A DNA stretch of 64,000 bases. It comes from Deltaproteobacteria bacterium (GTDB lineage Bacteria; Myxococcota; Kuafuiibacteriia; Kuafuiibacteriales; Kuafuiibacteriaceae). Within the stretch, counting starts at the first letter, position 1. Each line of letters starts with the position of its first letter. The stretch covers positions 1 to 64,000 of the forward strand of contig WYAZ01000177.1 in the NCBI GenBank assembly GCA_011526105.1. The letters run 5' to 3'. Below the pieces are notes generated by a model. It worked only from the letters and a program-made list of their open reading frames with translations, was not told where the DNA came from and searched no databases. This document shows, piece after piece, positions 18,537 through 27,388 of this stretch. The translations under genes were made by a program, and so were the position numbers.

Positions 18537-19871
18537 CTACCAGCTCAGTCCCACTGCTCCGTTGTGATCGAGCGTGACCCCGGGAGGCAGCGTCAGGCTG
18601 AGCTTGGCCGGGATGGTGGCGAAGTCCGAGGTCGCGCCCACCGCAAAGACCGAATACGGCTGGATCGAGAAGTGAAGCTCGACGGACTCTTGGGGTGCGA
18701 GCGTGATGGCCGGCATCAGGAGTTCGACCAAGAGCCGGGCCTCGGTGGCCTCGGTCACGACGATGCTCGCGCCATTCGTCTCGCTCCCTACGGTGAACAG
18801 GTTGGTGGTCTCGATGTTTCCGCCCCCGCGATCGATCTTTCCGGTCTGATGCCCAAACTGGGCGAGCGTGCTCACCGCGCCCTGTTGGAGGAGCATCGTG
18901 GCGGCCAAGGATGCTTCGACGCCCTCGGTCTGGTTGACCGGAACGGGCACGGAATAGGTTCCTTCGATCCTCGCCCGAAGTGCGCCCGCCGCGATGGTCA
19001 CCGCGGCGCCCGTGTTGTTGGTGAAGATCAGCGGCTGCTGAAGCCCCGCGTAGGCGATGGACCCGGTCGCCAACCGATCGACGGCGATCGCACGGCCCGC
19101 GAACTCGCCCAGCGCGAGGTCAGCGGTGGCGGCATGTGAAGCTGCGACGCTCGTGACAAAGGCGGGGTCGCTGAACACGTTGTTCGGCGGCACCTGCACA
19201 AACACCGTCGCGGCGGCGCTGAGCGCGATGACGGTGAGCGTGGCGGCGTTGCTGGCAAGGGCGGGGTTTGTGACCGCGTTGCTCACGAGCGCCCGATACC
19301 GCGTGCCGGTGAGAGCGTTCGGAGCGTCTGCGACCACGGTCAAGCTCGGACCGGTCTCACCCGCCATGGCCTGCCAAGGCTGTCCAAGCAGTTCGTACTC
19401 CCATTGGTAGCTCGGAGCAGTGCCAGAGACCATCACCGAGAACGTCACGCTTCGCCCGGCGACCGCGCTCGCATCGCGCGGGTGCGTGACAAACGCGATC
19501 GGCATCGCTGCCGGCGTCACCGTCAAGCGGGCGGGATTGGCGGTGGTGTCGACGCTGCCCAGGCTGTTAAAGACCCGCACGGTGAACAGAGCGCCGTTGT
19601 CGCCCGGAAAGACAGCTGGGCCGGTCACGAAGGATGGACTGTTGCCACCGACAACCGCGCCGTCCCTCGACCACTCGTAGCTGAGCGCCGTACCGGTCGC
19701 GGTGACCGTAAAGGTGGCGGTGTTGCCTTCGGTGACGGTGATATCCGTCGGCCCCTGCACGATGCTCGGTGCCACGTCGGCGCCGCACGCGACCACTGCG
19801 AACAAGGACCCTACAAGTACAACCAAACTTCTCAAGAGACCCCCTAAGCCGTCCCGAGACGGCGTCCACAT
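18537..19871 (-). CDS. Ig-like-domain lipoprotein
   Basis: Predicted 444-residue lipoprotein. The chosen ATG at 19871 gives a signal peptide with the lipobox VVAC (Cys29). The frame is open up to 20042, but that extension lacks the signal. Two immunoglobulin-like domains follow, at about residues 33-120 (ITVTEGNTATFTVTATG, LSYEWSRDGA) and 125-220 (SAVAGRSVTFSVMVSG, YQWEYEL). The C-terminal 220 residues are beta-rich with no recognised family. A surface-exposed adhesion or binding role is inferred. It converges on the jelly-roll lipoprotein gene with a 5-nt gap and lies downstream of nuoN on the same strand. The 274 nt between it and nuoN hold only the hairpin at 20108-20138. Confidence 0.72.
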   Translation of the reverse strand: MWTPSRDGLGGLLRSLVVLVGSLFAVVACGADVAPSIVQGPTDITVTEGNTATFTVTATGTALSYEWSRDGAVVGGNSPSFVTGPAVFPGDNGALFTVRVFNSLGSVDTTANPARLTVTPAAMPIAFVTHPRDASAVAGRSVTFSVMVSGTAPSYQWEYELLGQPWQAMAGETGPSLTVVADAPNALTGTRYRALVSNAVTNPALASNAATLTVIALSAAATVFVQVPPNNVFSDPAFVTSVAASHAATADLALGEFAGRAIAVDRLATGSIAYAGLQQPLIFTNNTGAAVTIAAGALRARIEGTYSVPVPVNQTEGVEASLAATMLLQQGAVSTLAQFGHQTGKIDRGGGNIETTNLFTVGSETNGASIVVTEATEARLLVELLMPAITLAPQESVELHFSIQPYSVFAVGATSDFATIPAKLSLTLPPGVTLDHNGAVGLSW

Positions 19872-20107
19872 CTGCTCGCGCGCCGGTGAGCCCGTCAAGA
19901 CGGCCCCCGGCGCTTTCGCGGTCTGTGTTCTCGCGCACGTGGTTATCATCACTCGAAGCCCCTCCTCTGCTTCGCCCGGAGCTCTGGCGTCAGAGCGAAG
20001 CGTTATCGGTACATCACGACCCGTGCCAGACGGACCGGGCACGCCCTTGGAAGGAGAAAGAGATGGTGAGACGTCACATCAGCCGGTGCCGGACACATCG
20101 CGGACAC

Positions 20108-20138
20108 CGGCTCGGATCTGCGGCTCGCATCCGAGCCG
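20108..20138 (-). terminator. Hairpin terminator candidate after nuoN
   Basis: CGGCTCGGAT (20108-20117) pairs perfectly with ATCCGAGCCG (20129-20138) across an 11-nt loop, beginning 7 nt beyond the nuoN stop codon. The stem is 10 bp and GC-rich. There is no T-tract on the minus strand, so it may act as a non-canonical terminator or as a barrier that protects the 3' end of the long nuo message. Confidence 0.55.
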
Positions 20139-20145
20139 AGTGCGC

Positions 20146-21579
20146 TCAGCCGAACAGCGCGCGAGCCGCGGCCATGGCACCCTGGAGAAACGGCGAGGGA
20201 TAGAGACCCATCACCACGACCAACGCCATGCAGGCCATCACGACCGCATCGAGGCTGCCGTCCACGCGGATGGGCTCCGCGTCCGTGGGCTCTTCCATGT
20301 AGGCGGCCTTGGCGATCTGCAGGTAGTAGAACAATGCCACGATGGCCATGAGCGCGCCGTAGAGGACCAGCCAGGTGTAGCCGGCGCGATAGGCCGCCAT
20401 GAACACGTACAGCTTGGCCCAGAACCCCACGACGAAGGGGATGCCGGCGAGCGATAAGAGGAACAACAGAAGCGCCAACGCGAGCCTCGGCGAGCGCCGA
20501 GACAAACCGCGGACATCATCGAGCGTGATGGTGCTGCGATTCGGCGCCACCGCGTGCAGCACCAAAAACGCCCCCATGTTCGTCACGAGATAGCCGGCGA
20601 TGTAGAAGAGCAACATCCCCATGCCGTAGGCGTCGGCGGTGAGGAGGCCGATCATCATGTAGCCCACCTGCGCGATGCCGGAGTAGGCGAGCAGGCGCTT
20701 CAGATCCTTCTGCGCTAGGGCGAAGAGGTTTCCGAAGAAGATGGAGGTCACGAGCACGAACAACACGAGCGGGGCCCAGGCCGCCTTCTGATGGGCAAAT
20801 CCGAGGATCAGAACCGCGGCGAGCGCGGCAAAGCCAGTGGCCTTGGGGGCGACCGACAGAAACGAGACAAACGGTGTGGACGTGCCCTGGTACGTATCCG
20901 GCACCCACATATGAAAGGGCACCGCACCGATCTTGAAGCCCATGCCCGCCAGCGCAAACGCGAGACCGACGAAGAGCATCGGACTGACGCCGACGCCACC
21001 GAGCTCGGCCAGTTTGGTGGTCCCCGAAAGACCATAGATGATGGAGACACCGTACAAGGTGATCGCGGTGCTCACCGAACTCACCAAGTACAACTTGAGG
21101 CCGGCCTCGGGCGCGAACTGGCCGGGGCCGGTCTTGTCTTCAGACTTGGCGAAGCTCGCCAGCACAACGAGCGGAAGGCCCATGAGCTCGAAGCACACGA
21201 TGAGCAGGAGCAGGTCGCGCGCACCGGGCAAAAGCGTCATGCCCAACAGGGTGAAGAGCATCAGCACCCAGAACTCGCCCTGACGGGTGGGGAAGTGGCG
21301 ATCGACGTAGTCGACAGCGCCGAGTGAAACAAACACCCCGGCCACGAGCGCGAAACGCTTGAAGAAGAGGACCCACGCGTCTCCTTGGTAGGCGCCGGAA
21401 AGCGCGGAGCCGCTGACGTCGATGAAGAAGCTCACGACGAACAGGCCGGCGAGCAAGACCGCGGTCAGGTAACCCAGCGCACGTTTGCGTCCGTGCGGCA
21501 GCGCGAGGTCGACCGAGAGCACCCCGAAGGTGAGGCCGCACAGAATGAGGTCGATGGTCAGAGGACCGAGATTCATCAT
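20146..21579 (-). CDS. nuoN: NADH-quinone oxidoreductase subunit N
   Basis: Predicted 477-residue antiporter-like membrane subunit of complex I, one of the three homologous proton-pumping subunits (L, M, N). It has about 14 hydrophobic helices and the conserved core (KIGAVPFHMWVPDTYQG; LLAYSGIAQVGYMMIG) that identifies NuoN. The length matches E. coli NuoN (485). The ATG overlaps the nuoM stop codon by 4 nt (ATGA), indicating translational coupling. It is the last gene of the nuo operon and is followed by a hairpin. Confidence 0.96.
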   Translation of the reverse strand: MMNLGPLTIDLILCGLTFGVLSVDLALPHGRKRALGYLTAVLLAGLFVVSFFIDVSGSALSGAYQGDAWVLFFKRFALVAGVFVSLGAVDYVDRHFPTRQGEFWVLMLFTLLGMTLLPGARDLLLLIVCFELMGLPLVVLASFAKSEDKTGPGQFAPEAGLKLYLVSSVSTAITLYGVSIIYGLSGTTKLAELGGVGVSPMLFVGLAFALAGMGFKIGAVPFHMWVPDTYQGTSTPFVSFLSVAPKATGFAALAAVLILGFAHQKAAWAPLVLFVLVTSIFFGNLFALAQKDLKRLLAYSGIAQVGYMMIGLLTADAYGMGMLLFYIAGYLVTNMGAFLVLHAVAPNRSTITLDDVRGLSRRSPRLALALLLFLLSLAGIPFVVGFWAKLYVFMAAYRAGYTWLVLYGALMAIVALFYYLQIAKAAYMEEPTDAEPIRVDGSLDAVVMACMALVVVMGLYPSPFLQGAMAAARALFG

Positions 21580-23138
21580 GGCGCCACCGCCACCGCCGCC
21601 GCGGTCTTTACGATGAGCGGGAGGTACTGAACCGTAGAGACATGGATGAAGTCGAGGATGAGCCTAGGGAAGCAGCCGAAGACGATGAGGCATAGGCCCA
21701 GCGCCCAGAGCGCCACCCACTCCGTTCGGTGGGCCTCCTTGAGCTCGTGAAGGTCCTTGGGCGGACCCTCGCCCCAAAAGATGGCTCGAGCGGCGCGCAG
21801 CACGTAGACCGCCGTGAACCAGGCCCCGAGGATGCCGGGGATGGCCCACCACGGATGCGCGCTCTGCCAGGCACCGAGGAACACCAAGAACTCGGCGACA
21901 AAGCCGGCCAGGCCCGGCAGGCCGAGCGACGAGAGACCGGCGAGCGTGAAGAACGCCGCGACCCCCGGCATGACCTTCGCGAAGCCGCCCATGTCTGGGA
22001 TCCAGCGGGTGTGCGCGCGTTCGTAGACGAGGCCCACCAGCGCAAAGAAGAGCCCGGTCATCATGCCGTGTGCGAACATCTGGTAGATGGCGCCGTTCCA
22101 GCCGTCGATGGTGAGCGTGGCCGCGCCGAGCATGACGATGCCCATGTGACTCACCGAAGAGTAGGCGATGATGTACTTCAGATCTTTCTGGTGTGAGGCG
22201 CAGATCGCGCCGTAGAGCACGTTGATGACCGCGATGCCGCCGACCCAGGGGGCCCAGATGGCGGCACCTTCCGGCAACATCATCATGCCCACGCGAATGA
22301 CGCCGAACGCGCCCAGCTTCATGAGCACGCCCGCGTGGAGCATGGAGACCGCGGTGGGGGCCGCGGCGTGTCCGTCGGGTGACCACGTGTGGAAGGGGAA
22401 CACGCCGGCGAGCGAACCAAAACCGAGCCAGCACAGCGGAAACGCCCACAACTGCATCGACCGAGAGTACTGAGCACGGCCGAGATAGCTGAGGTCGAAG
22501 CTCTTGCCCCCTGCCTCGAAGTACATCGCAAAGATGACGATGAGGATGGCGGCGGAACCCACGAGCAACATCAGCGTGAGTTTCATGGCCGCGTATTCGC
22601 GCCCGCCGATGTCGAAGCGCTTCCACGCGAAGGCGAAGGGCCCGCTCGCCTCGACCTTGCCTCGGCTGCCCCAGATGCCGATGAGCAGGTACATCGGCAG
22701 CACCGCGATCTCGTAGAACAAGAAGAAGACAAAGAGGTCCTGCGAGACGAAGACGCCGAGCACACCGGCGACCAAGAGCAGCAAGAGCACAAAGAACTCT
22801 TTGGCGCGGTTCTCGAGCGTCCAGGAGGCCATGACCCCGGTGGTGATGATGATGCCGGTGAGCAGCAGCAGCGAGACACCCCAGCCGTCGACCGCGAGGC
22901 TGAGCTCGATGCCGAGGGAGGGCACGAGCGGGAAGCTCTCGGCGCGCTGCAGCCCCGCGGCGCCGATGTCGTAAGTCCAGGCCACGACGATCGCACCGAT
23001 GAGCGAGACGAGGGAGCCCACGAGGGAGACCATCCGCGTCCAAGCGAGACGAGCCTCGGGGAGCAGCAGCACGATGAACGCGGCGATGGCCGGCGCGGCG
23101 ACGATGATGGCGAGGAGATGGCGGTCGAAGAAATGCAT
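21576..23138 (-). CDS. nuoM: NADH-quinone oxidoreductase subunit M
   Basis: Predicted 520-residue proton-pumping antiporter-like subunit of complex I. It has about 14 transmembrane helices, the FLFYEIAVLPMYLLIGIWG motif with the conserved helix-5 Glu, and the segment FPFHTWSPDGHAAAPTAVS (VFPFHTWLPDAHVEAPT in relatives) that is diagnostic for NuoM. It starts 3 nt after the nuoL stop codon and overlaps nuoN by 4 nt. The length is close to E. coli NuoM (509), and nothing appears missing. Confidence 0.96.
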   Translation of the reverse strand: MHFFDRHLLAIIVAAPAIAAFIVLLLPEARLAWTRMVSLVGSLVSLIGAIVVAWTYDIGAAGLQRAESFPLVPSLGIELSLAVDGWGVSLLLLTGIIITTGVMASWTLENRAKEFFVLLLLLVAGVLGVFVSQDLFVFFLFYEIAVLPMYLLIGIWGSRGKVEASGPFAFAWKRFDIGGREYAAMKLTLMLLVGSAAILIVIFAMYFEAGGKSFDLSYLGRAQYSRSMQLWAFPLCWLGFGSLAGVFPFHTWSPDGHAAAPTAVSMLHAGVLMKLGAFGVIRVGMMMLPEGAAIWAPWVGGIAVINVLYGAICASHQKDLKYIIAYSSVSHMGIVMLGAATLTIDGWNGAIYQMFAHGMMTGLFFALVGLVYERAHTRWIPDMGGFAKVMPGVAAFFTLAGLSSLGLPGLAGFVAEFLVFLGAWQSAHPWWAIPGILGAWFTAVYVLRAARAIFWGEGPPKDLHELKEAHRTEWVALWALGLCLIVFGCFPRLILDFIHVSTVQYLPLIVKTAAAVAVAP

Positions 23139-23141
23139 GAC

Positions 23142-24977
23142 TCAGCCCACCCCTACGAGGCCCGCGAGCGCGAACAAGACCGCGGCCATGGCGACCACGT
23201 ATAGATAGGTCTGAACGTCGCCGTTCTGAAGCCGACGCAGCCGACCGCCCAGCTCGAGCGTTCCGTAGGCCGCCGCGTTGATGGCCCCGTCGATCATGTA
23301 GCGATCGAACCAAGCGGCGCCCGCCGCCAAGCCGCGAAGGCCGCGCCGGTAGCCCAGAAGATAGAGCTGATCGACCGCCCCCGAACGAGCGACCCGTCCG
23401 AGCGGCGCGAAAGCTGCCTGGACCGCCGCCCCACCCTTGGCCGGGCCGAACATCCAGAAGGAGACCGCGATGCCCGTGAGCGCGAGCCCGGTGGCGACGA
23501 TGCCGATGGTGCTCAGGTGGAAGTGGACGGGTTCGGCGTAGAGCCCAGAGAGCTGAGCTCCGGCATAGCCAGATCCGAGCGCCAGAACAGAGAGCAACAC
23601 GAGCGGAAGCGTCATGCTGACCCCAGACTCGTGCGCGTGGCCCGCGGCCTCCGAAGGGGCGCCAAAGAGGGCGAGCAAGACCACGCGGCCCATGTAGAAG
23701 GCGGTGAGAAACGCGGCGACGAGCAGCGCCGCGAGCGGAACGTAAGCGCCGCGTGCGAGCACAACCTCGAGGATCAGGTCTTTCGAGAAGAAGCCCGACA
23801 GACCAGGAATTCCGGCGAGCGCCAGCGCCCCGACGATGAAACAGATGGAGGTGAGCTTCATCTTCGAGAAGAGCCCACCCATCTGGCGGAGCTCGTTGGA
23901 GTGCACCGCATGGATGAGGCTGCCGGCGGCGAGAAAGAGCAGCGCTTTGAAGAAGGCGTGCGTCGTGAGGTGGAAGAAGCCTGCGACTTGGCTACCGGCC
24001 CCGAGCGCCGCCACCATGTATCCGAGCTGAGAACACGTGGAGTACGCGAGCACCTTCTTGATGTCGCTCTGCACCACCGCGATGCACGCGGCGAACAGCG
24101 CGGTGAAGGCGCCGATGTACAGCATGAACTCACGCGTGAAGGCGGCCTGGGCAAAGAGCGGATCGGCGCGGACGATGAGGAACACCCCGGCCGCCACCAT
24201 GGTCGCCGCGTGAAGGAGCGCGGAGACGGGCGTGGGGCCCTCCATGGCGTCGGGCAACCAGACGTGGAGCGGGAACTGAGCGCTCTTGCCCATGACCGCG
24301 ATGAACAGGAGGAACGTGACCACGGTGGCCGCGGGTGTGGTCACCGTCCAATCGAAGGTGCCGGTCTCGCGGAAGAGCACGATGAGGCCCGCGATGAGGC
24401 CCATGTCCGCAAGCTTGGTCATCCAGAAGGCCTTGACCGCGGCGCGGGCCGCGCTGGGCTTTCGGAAGTAGAAGCCAATGAGCAGATAGCTCGCGAGACC
24501 GACCAGCTCCCAACCCAAGAAGAGCTGAAGGAGGTTGGGCGCGATGACCAGCGTGTTCATCGCGAACAAGAAAAGCGACTGCCAGGTGAAGTACCGCCCG
24601 AAGTCCGCGGGCGGCTCGTGGCTCATGTACCCGAGCGAGAAGATCTGCACCATGCAGGCGACGAAGCAGACCACCACCAACATGGACACCGAGATGCCGT
24701 CGAGCAGGACGCCGAGTTCGATGGGGCTCGCGAGACGGCCCGCACCCAACCTCGCATGAGGGAGCCACGTGGTGGTGAGACGGTCGAGCTCGGATCCTGA
24801 GGCACCAAACAGAGCGGCGAAGAGATACAAGCTGCCCGCCAGCGCAAAGAGGGAGCCGAGCACCGAGAGGACACCCGCAGCCCGCCCCGAGCGACGCAAA
24901 GGCGCCACGATCATGAGCAGGCCGGCGATGCCGAGCGGGACAAAAAGGACGGCGAGCGCGACGTGGAGGAGCTCCAT
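23142..24977 (-). CDS. nuoL: NADH-quinone oxidoreductase subunit L
   Basis: Predicted 611-residue proton-pumping membrane subunit of complex I, nearly the same length as E. coli NuoL (613). The signature GKSAQFPLHVWLPDAMEGPTPVSALLHAATMV region is present (cited in part: PLHVWLPDAMEGPTPVSALL). So are the lysine-containing helices DIKKVLAYSTCSQLGYM and a long hydrophobic C-terminus that would form the lateral helix HL. The ATG at 24977 is 2 nt from the nuoK stop. It sits distally in the membrane arm. Confidence 0.97.
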   Translation of the reverse strand: MELLHVALAVLFVPLGIAGLLMIVAPLRRSGRAAGVLSVLGSLFALAGSLYLFAALFGASGSELDRLTTTWLPHARLGAGRLASPIELGVLLDGISVSMLVVVCFVACMVQIFSLGYMSHEPPADFGRYFTWQSLFLFAMNTLVIAPNLLQLFLGWELVGLASYLLIGFYFRKPSAARAAVKAFWMTKLADMGLIAGLIVLFRETGTFDWTVTTPAATVVTFLLFIAVMGKSAQFPLHVWLPDAMEGPTPVSALLHAATMVAAGVFLIVRADPLFAQAAFTREFMLYIGAFTALFAACIAVVQSDIKKVLAYSTCSQLGYMVAALGAGSQVAGFFHLTTHAFFKALLFLAAGSLIHAVHSNELRQMGGLFSKMKLTSICFIVGALALAGIPGLSGFFSKDLILEVVLARGAYVPLAALLVAAFLTAFYMGRVVLLALFGAPSEAAGHAHESGVSMTLPLVLLSVLALGSGYAGAQLSGLYAEPVHFHLSTIGIVATGLALTGIAVSFWMFGPAKGGAAVQAAFAPLGRVARSGAVDQLYLLGYRRGLRGLAAGAAWFDRYMIDGAINAAAYGTLELGGRLRRLQNGDVQTYLYVVAMAAVLFALAGLVGVG

Positions 24978-24979
24978 AC

Positions 24980-25279
24980 TCAGCCCTTCAACTCCTTCGC
25001 GAGGTCGAGGCGCACGTCACCGCGGGAGCGGAAGAGCACGATGACCAGCGCGAGCCCCACCACGACTTCGGCGACGGTGATGGCGGTGGCAAACAAGGCG
25101 AAGATCTGACCGGTCTGTTGACCCTGGAAACGCGAGAACGCGACGAGGTTCAAGTTCACGGCGTTCGCCATGAGCTCGATGGAGGCCAAGAGCCCCACTG
25201 CGTTGGGCCGACTCGCGACGCCGTAGAGGCCCAAGCTGAACAGGGCGGCGGCGAGGAGGAGGTAGTGCGTGAGCTCCAC
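24980..25279 (-). CDS. nuoK: NADH-quinone oxidoreductase subunit K
   Basis: Predicted 99-residue membrane subunit of complex I with three transmembrane helices, the usual size for NuoK (100 in E. coli). The conserved acidic helix residues are in LLASIELMANAVNLNLVAF and AEVVVGLALVI. The start is GTG at 25279, 3 nt beyond the nuoJ TAG stop. The gene is tightly packed between nuoJ and nuoL in the minus-strand operon. Confidence 0.96.
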   Translation of the reverse strand: MELTHYLLLAAALFSLGLYGVASRPNAVGLLASIELMANAVNLNLVAFSRFQGQQTGQIFALFATAITVAEVVVGLALVIVLFRSRGDVRLDLAKELKG

Positions 25280-25282
25280 GAT

Positions 25283-25852
25283 CTAGCCTTTCTGGGGTTG
25301 GCCAACTCGGCGCGAGGGAATACGGGGACCGTCGACTTCGCCGTCGACCTGCGGGTCTTGCTTGCGCGCGAGCACGATGGCGCCGAGCACCGCGGCAAGC
25401 AGCAAGAGCGACAGCACCTCGAACGCCAAGACGTGCTCCGTGAGGAAGGCCTCTCCGAGCTTTTGGGTGTTGGGGACCGCGGCCGGCTGTGACGGAAGAT
25501 TGGGCGTCGCGAGAATCCCGAAGGCCAAGACGCCGAAGGTGAACACGCCGAGCACCGCAGCCTGGAGCTGAGTGCGCGAGTCGTTGGGCACTGTGGTGAA
25601 GCCGTAGTCGCGGTGCGTCAGCATGACGCCGAACAGCATCAGCGTGAGAATGCCGCCGGTGTAGAGGATGATCTGAATGGCGGCGAGAAACGGCGCGCTC
25701 AGCATCAAGAACACCACCGCGGTGCTCCCGAGCACCATGCCCAACCACAGGACGGTGTGAACGAGGTTCCGAGTGGTCACCACGCGGAAGCCCGAATACA
25801 AGATCACGATGGCCACCGAGTAAAAGCCGACCGTTTCGAGGATGCTGATCAT
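25283..25852 (-). CDS. nuoJ: NADH-quinone oxidoreductase subunit J
   Basis: Predicted 189-residue membrane subunit of complex I with five hydrophobic helices. The motif ILYTGGILTLMLFGVML, including the conserved pi-bulge region of helix 3, is characteristic of NuoJ. The ATG at 25852 overlaps the nuoI stop by 4 nt (ATGA). A longer open frame extends upstream to 26215, but that part runs inside nuoI in another frame and is not NuoJ-like. The C-terminal ~25 residues are polar. Confidence 0.95.
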   Translation of the reverse strand: MISILETVGFYSVAIVILYSGFRVVTTRNLVHTVLWLGMVLGSTAVVFLMLSAPFLAAIQIILYTGGILTLMLFGVMLTHRDYGFTTVPNDSRTQLQAAVLGVFTFGVLAFGILATPNLPSQPAAVPNTQKLGEAFLTEHVLAFEVLSLLLLAAVLGAIVLARKQDPQVDGEVDGPRIPSRRVGQPQKG

Positions 25853-26391
25853 GATGCGCCCTCCGAGCTTGTGGTCTCTGCGCTCGGTTCTTCCTTCTTC
25901 TCGGCGCCGCGCTCCGGGTCTTGCTGGTCCCAGAGCACCGTCGCGTTGGCCCAGGCCCAACGCTTCTGCTTCTCGTTGGCGTAGAGCTTGTCCATGGTGA
26001 GCGTGAGACCCTCGCGCGAGAAGGTCGGCTTCTCTTGCTCCTGCGTCATGATGATCGCATCCGTCGGGCAGACCTGAACGCAGAGCTCGCAGATGATGCA
26101 GGCCTGGAGGTTGAGCGTGAAGTCGTCCGCGTATCCGCGACCTTTGTTGGTCACCGGGGAAGTGCGCTTGCCCGCGACGACGGTGATGACCTCCGACGGG
26201 CAGACGTTCTCGCACTTCTTGCAGCCGATGCAGTTCTCTTCGCCGTTTGCATCGTGGGTGAGCGCGAAGCTCGCGCGGATTCGGGGGGCCCGCTCACGTT
26301 GCTCGAAGGGGTAGTTGACGGTCGTGGGCTCCCGAAGCGCCTGCTTGAAGGTCGTCCAGAGAGAGTCGACGGTGGCGATGAAGTAACCCAT
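25849..26391 (-). CDS. nuoI: NADH-quinone oxidoreductase subunit I
   Basis: Predicted 180-residue iron-sulfur subunit of complex I. Two ferredoxin-type [4Fe-4S] motifs are intact, CIGCKKCENVCP and CIICELCVQVCP, corresponding to clusters N6a and N6b, which pass electrons toward NuoB. The C-terminal ~25 residues are Glu/Ser-rich and variable. The ATG at 26391 is 4 nt after nuoH, and the 3' end overlaps nuoJ by 4 nt. Because nuoE, nuoF and nuoG are missing from the operon, the electron donor to this subunit must be encoded elsewhere. Confidence 0.96.
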   Translation of the reverse strand: MGYFIATVDSLWTTFKQALREPTTVNYPFEQRERAPRIRASFALTHDANGEENCIGCKKCENVCPSEVITVVAGKRTSPVTNKGRGYADDFTLNLQACIICELCVQVCPTDAIIMTQEQEKPTFSREGLTLTMDKLYANEKQKRWAWANATVLWDQQDPERGAEKKEEPSAETTSSEGAS

Positions 26392-26395
26392 GGCT

Positions 26396-27388
26396 TCAAC
26401 CTCGCACGTGCACGTAGAGGCCGGTGATGAGGAGCAGACCCAGGGCCCCCGGCACGAGGTAGACCCAGCAGAGCGCCATGAGCTGATCGGAGCGGAACCG
26501 GAGCAACGTCCAGCGAATCCAGGTCACGCCCACAAAGAGCATGCAGGTCTTGAGCAGCATCCAGAACACTGGGATGCCGAAGGGCCCATCCCAGCCGCCG
26601 AGAAAGAGCGCCGCGCCGAGCGCGGAGGCGAGCAGGGAGTGGATGTACTCCGCGGAGGCGAAGAGCCCGAACTTGATGCCGGTGTACTCGGTGGTGGGGC
26701 CGGCGACGAGCTCGGACTCGGCCTCGGGGATGTCGAAGGGGATTCGGTTTCCTTCGGCCAGAGCGGTCAGCATGAAGAGCACAAACGCAAAGATCCCGGG
26801 CCCCGGAGGCCAGAACGCAAACCAGCCATGCTCAATCTGGTACTCGACGATCTGTCCAATGCTGAGGCTCCCCGCGAGCACCACCGGAACGAGCGCCGAG
26901 AGCACCATCGGGATCTCGTAGGAGATGGCCTGAGCCACCGCCCGCATGCCCCCGAACAAGGCGTACTTGTTGTTGCTCGCCCAGGCCCCGACCCAGACGG
27001 GAAAGCCCATGAGGCCCGAGACCGCGAGGGCGTAGAGCACGCCGATGTCGAGGTTGCTCGCGAGAAGGCCGGGAGAGAACGGGATGACCGCGGCCACCGC
27101 GAGCGCGAAGAACAAGGTGATGGCGGGTGCGGCGTTGAAGAGCAAACGGTCCGCATCTCGGGGAACGATGTCTTCCTTCTGGATCATCTTCAGGCCATCC
27201 GCGATGGGCTGAAGCAGTCCTTTGGGGCCCACCATGGTCGGCCCCATGCGGCTGTGTAGCCGCGCGGCAAACTTGCGCTCGAACCACGTGATGTACGCGG
27301 TGACGCTCATCAGAGCGGTGACGATGACCGCGCCAAAGACGAAGCCGTGAATCCACGGGTTGGCGAGCAGCTCGAGAGCCTCGTTCAT
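26396..27388 (-). CDS. nuoH: NADH-quinone oxidoreductase subunit H
   Basis: Predicted 330-residue membrane subunit that anchors the peripheral arm and helps build the quinone tunnel. Family motifs are visible: AARLHSRMGPTMVGPKGLLQPIADGLKMI (cited in part: MGPTMVGPKGLLQPIADG), NRIPFDIPEAESELVAG and GIKFGLFASAEY. The length matches E. coli NuoH (325). The ATG overlaps the nuoD TGA by 4 nt. It sits between nuoD and nuoI, the order expected in operons lacking nuoEFG. Confidence 0.96.
   Translation of the reverse strand: MNEALELLANPWIHGFVFGAVIVTALMSVTAYITWFERKFAARLHSRMGPTMVGPKGLLQPIADGLKMIQKEDIVPRDADRLLFNAAPAITLFFALAVAAVIPFSPGLLASNLDIGVLYALAVSGLMGFPVWVGAWASNNKYALFGGMRAVAQAISYEIPMVLSALVPVVLAGSLSIGQIVEYQIEHGWFAFWPPGPGIFAFVLFMLTALAEGNRIPFDIPEAESELVAGPTTEYTGIKFGLFASAEYIHSLLASALGAALFLGGWDGPFGIPVFWMLLKTCMLFVGVTWIRWTLLRFRSDQLMALCWVYLVPGALGLLLITGLYVHVRG

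Noticed and set aside
21664-23313. Long open frame antisense to nuoM
   Set aside because: It has an Arg/His-rich composition typical of the complement of a GC-rich coding sequence and no recognisable motif, while nuoM on the same DNA is unambiguous.
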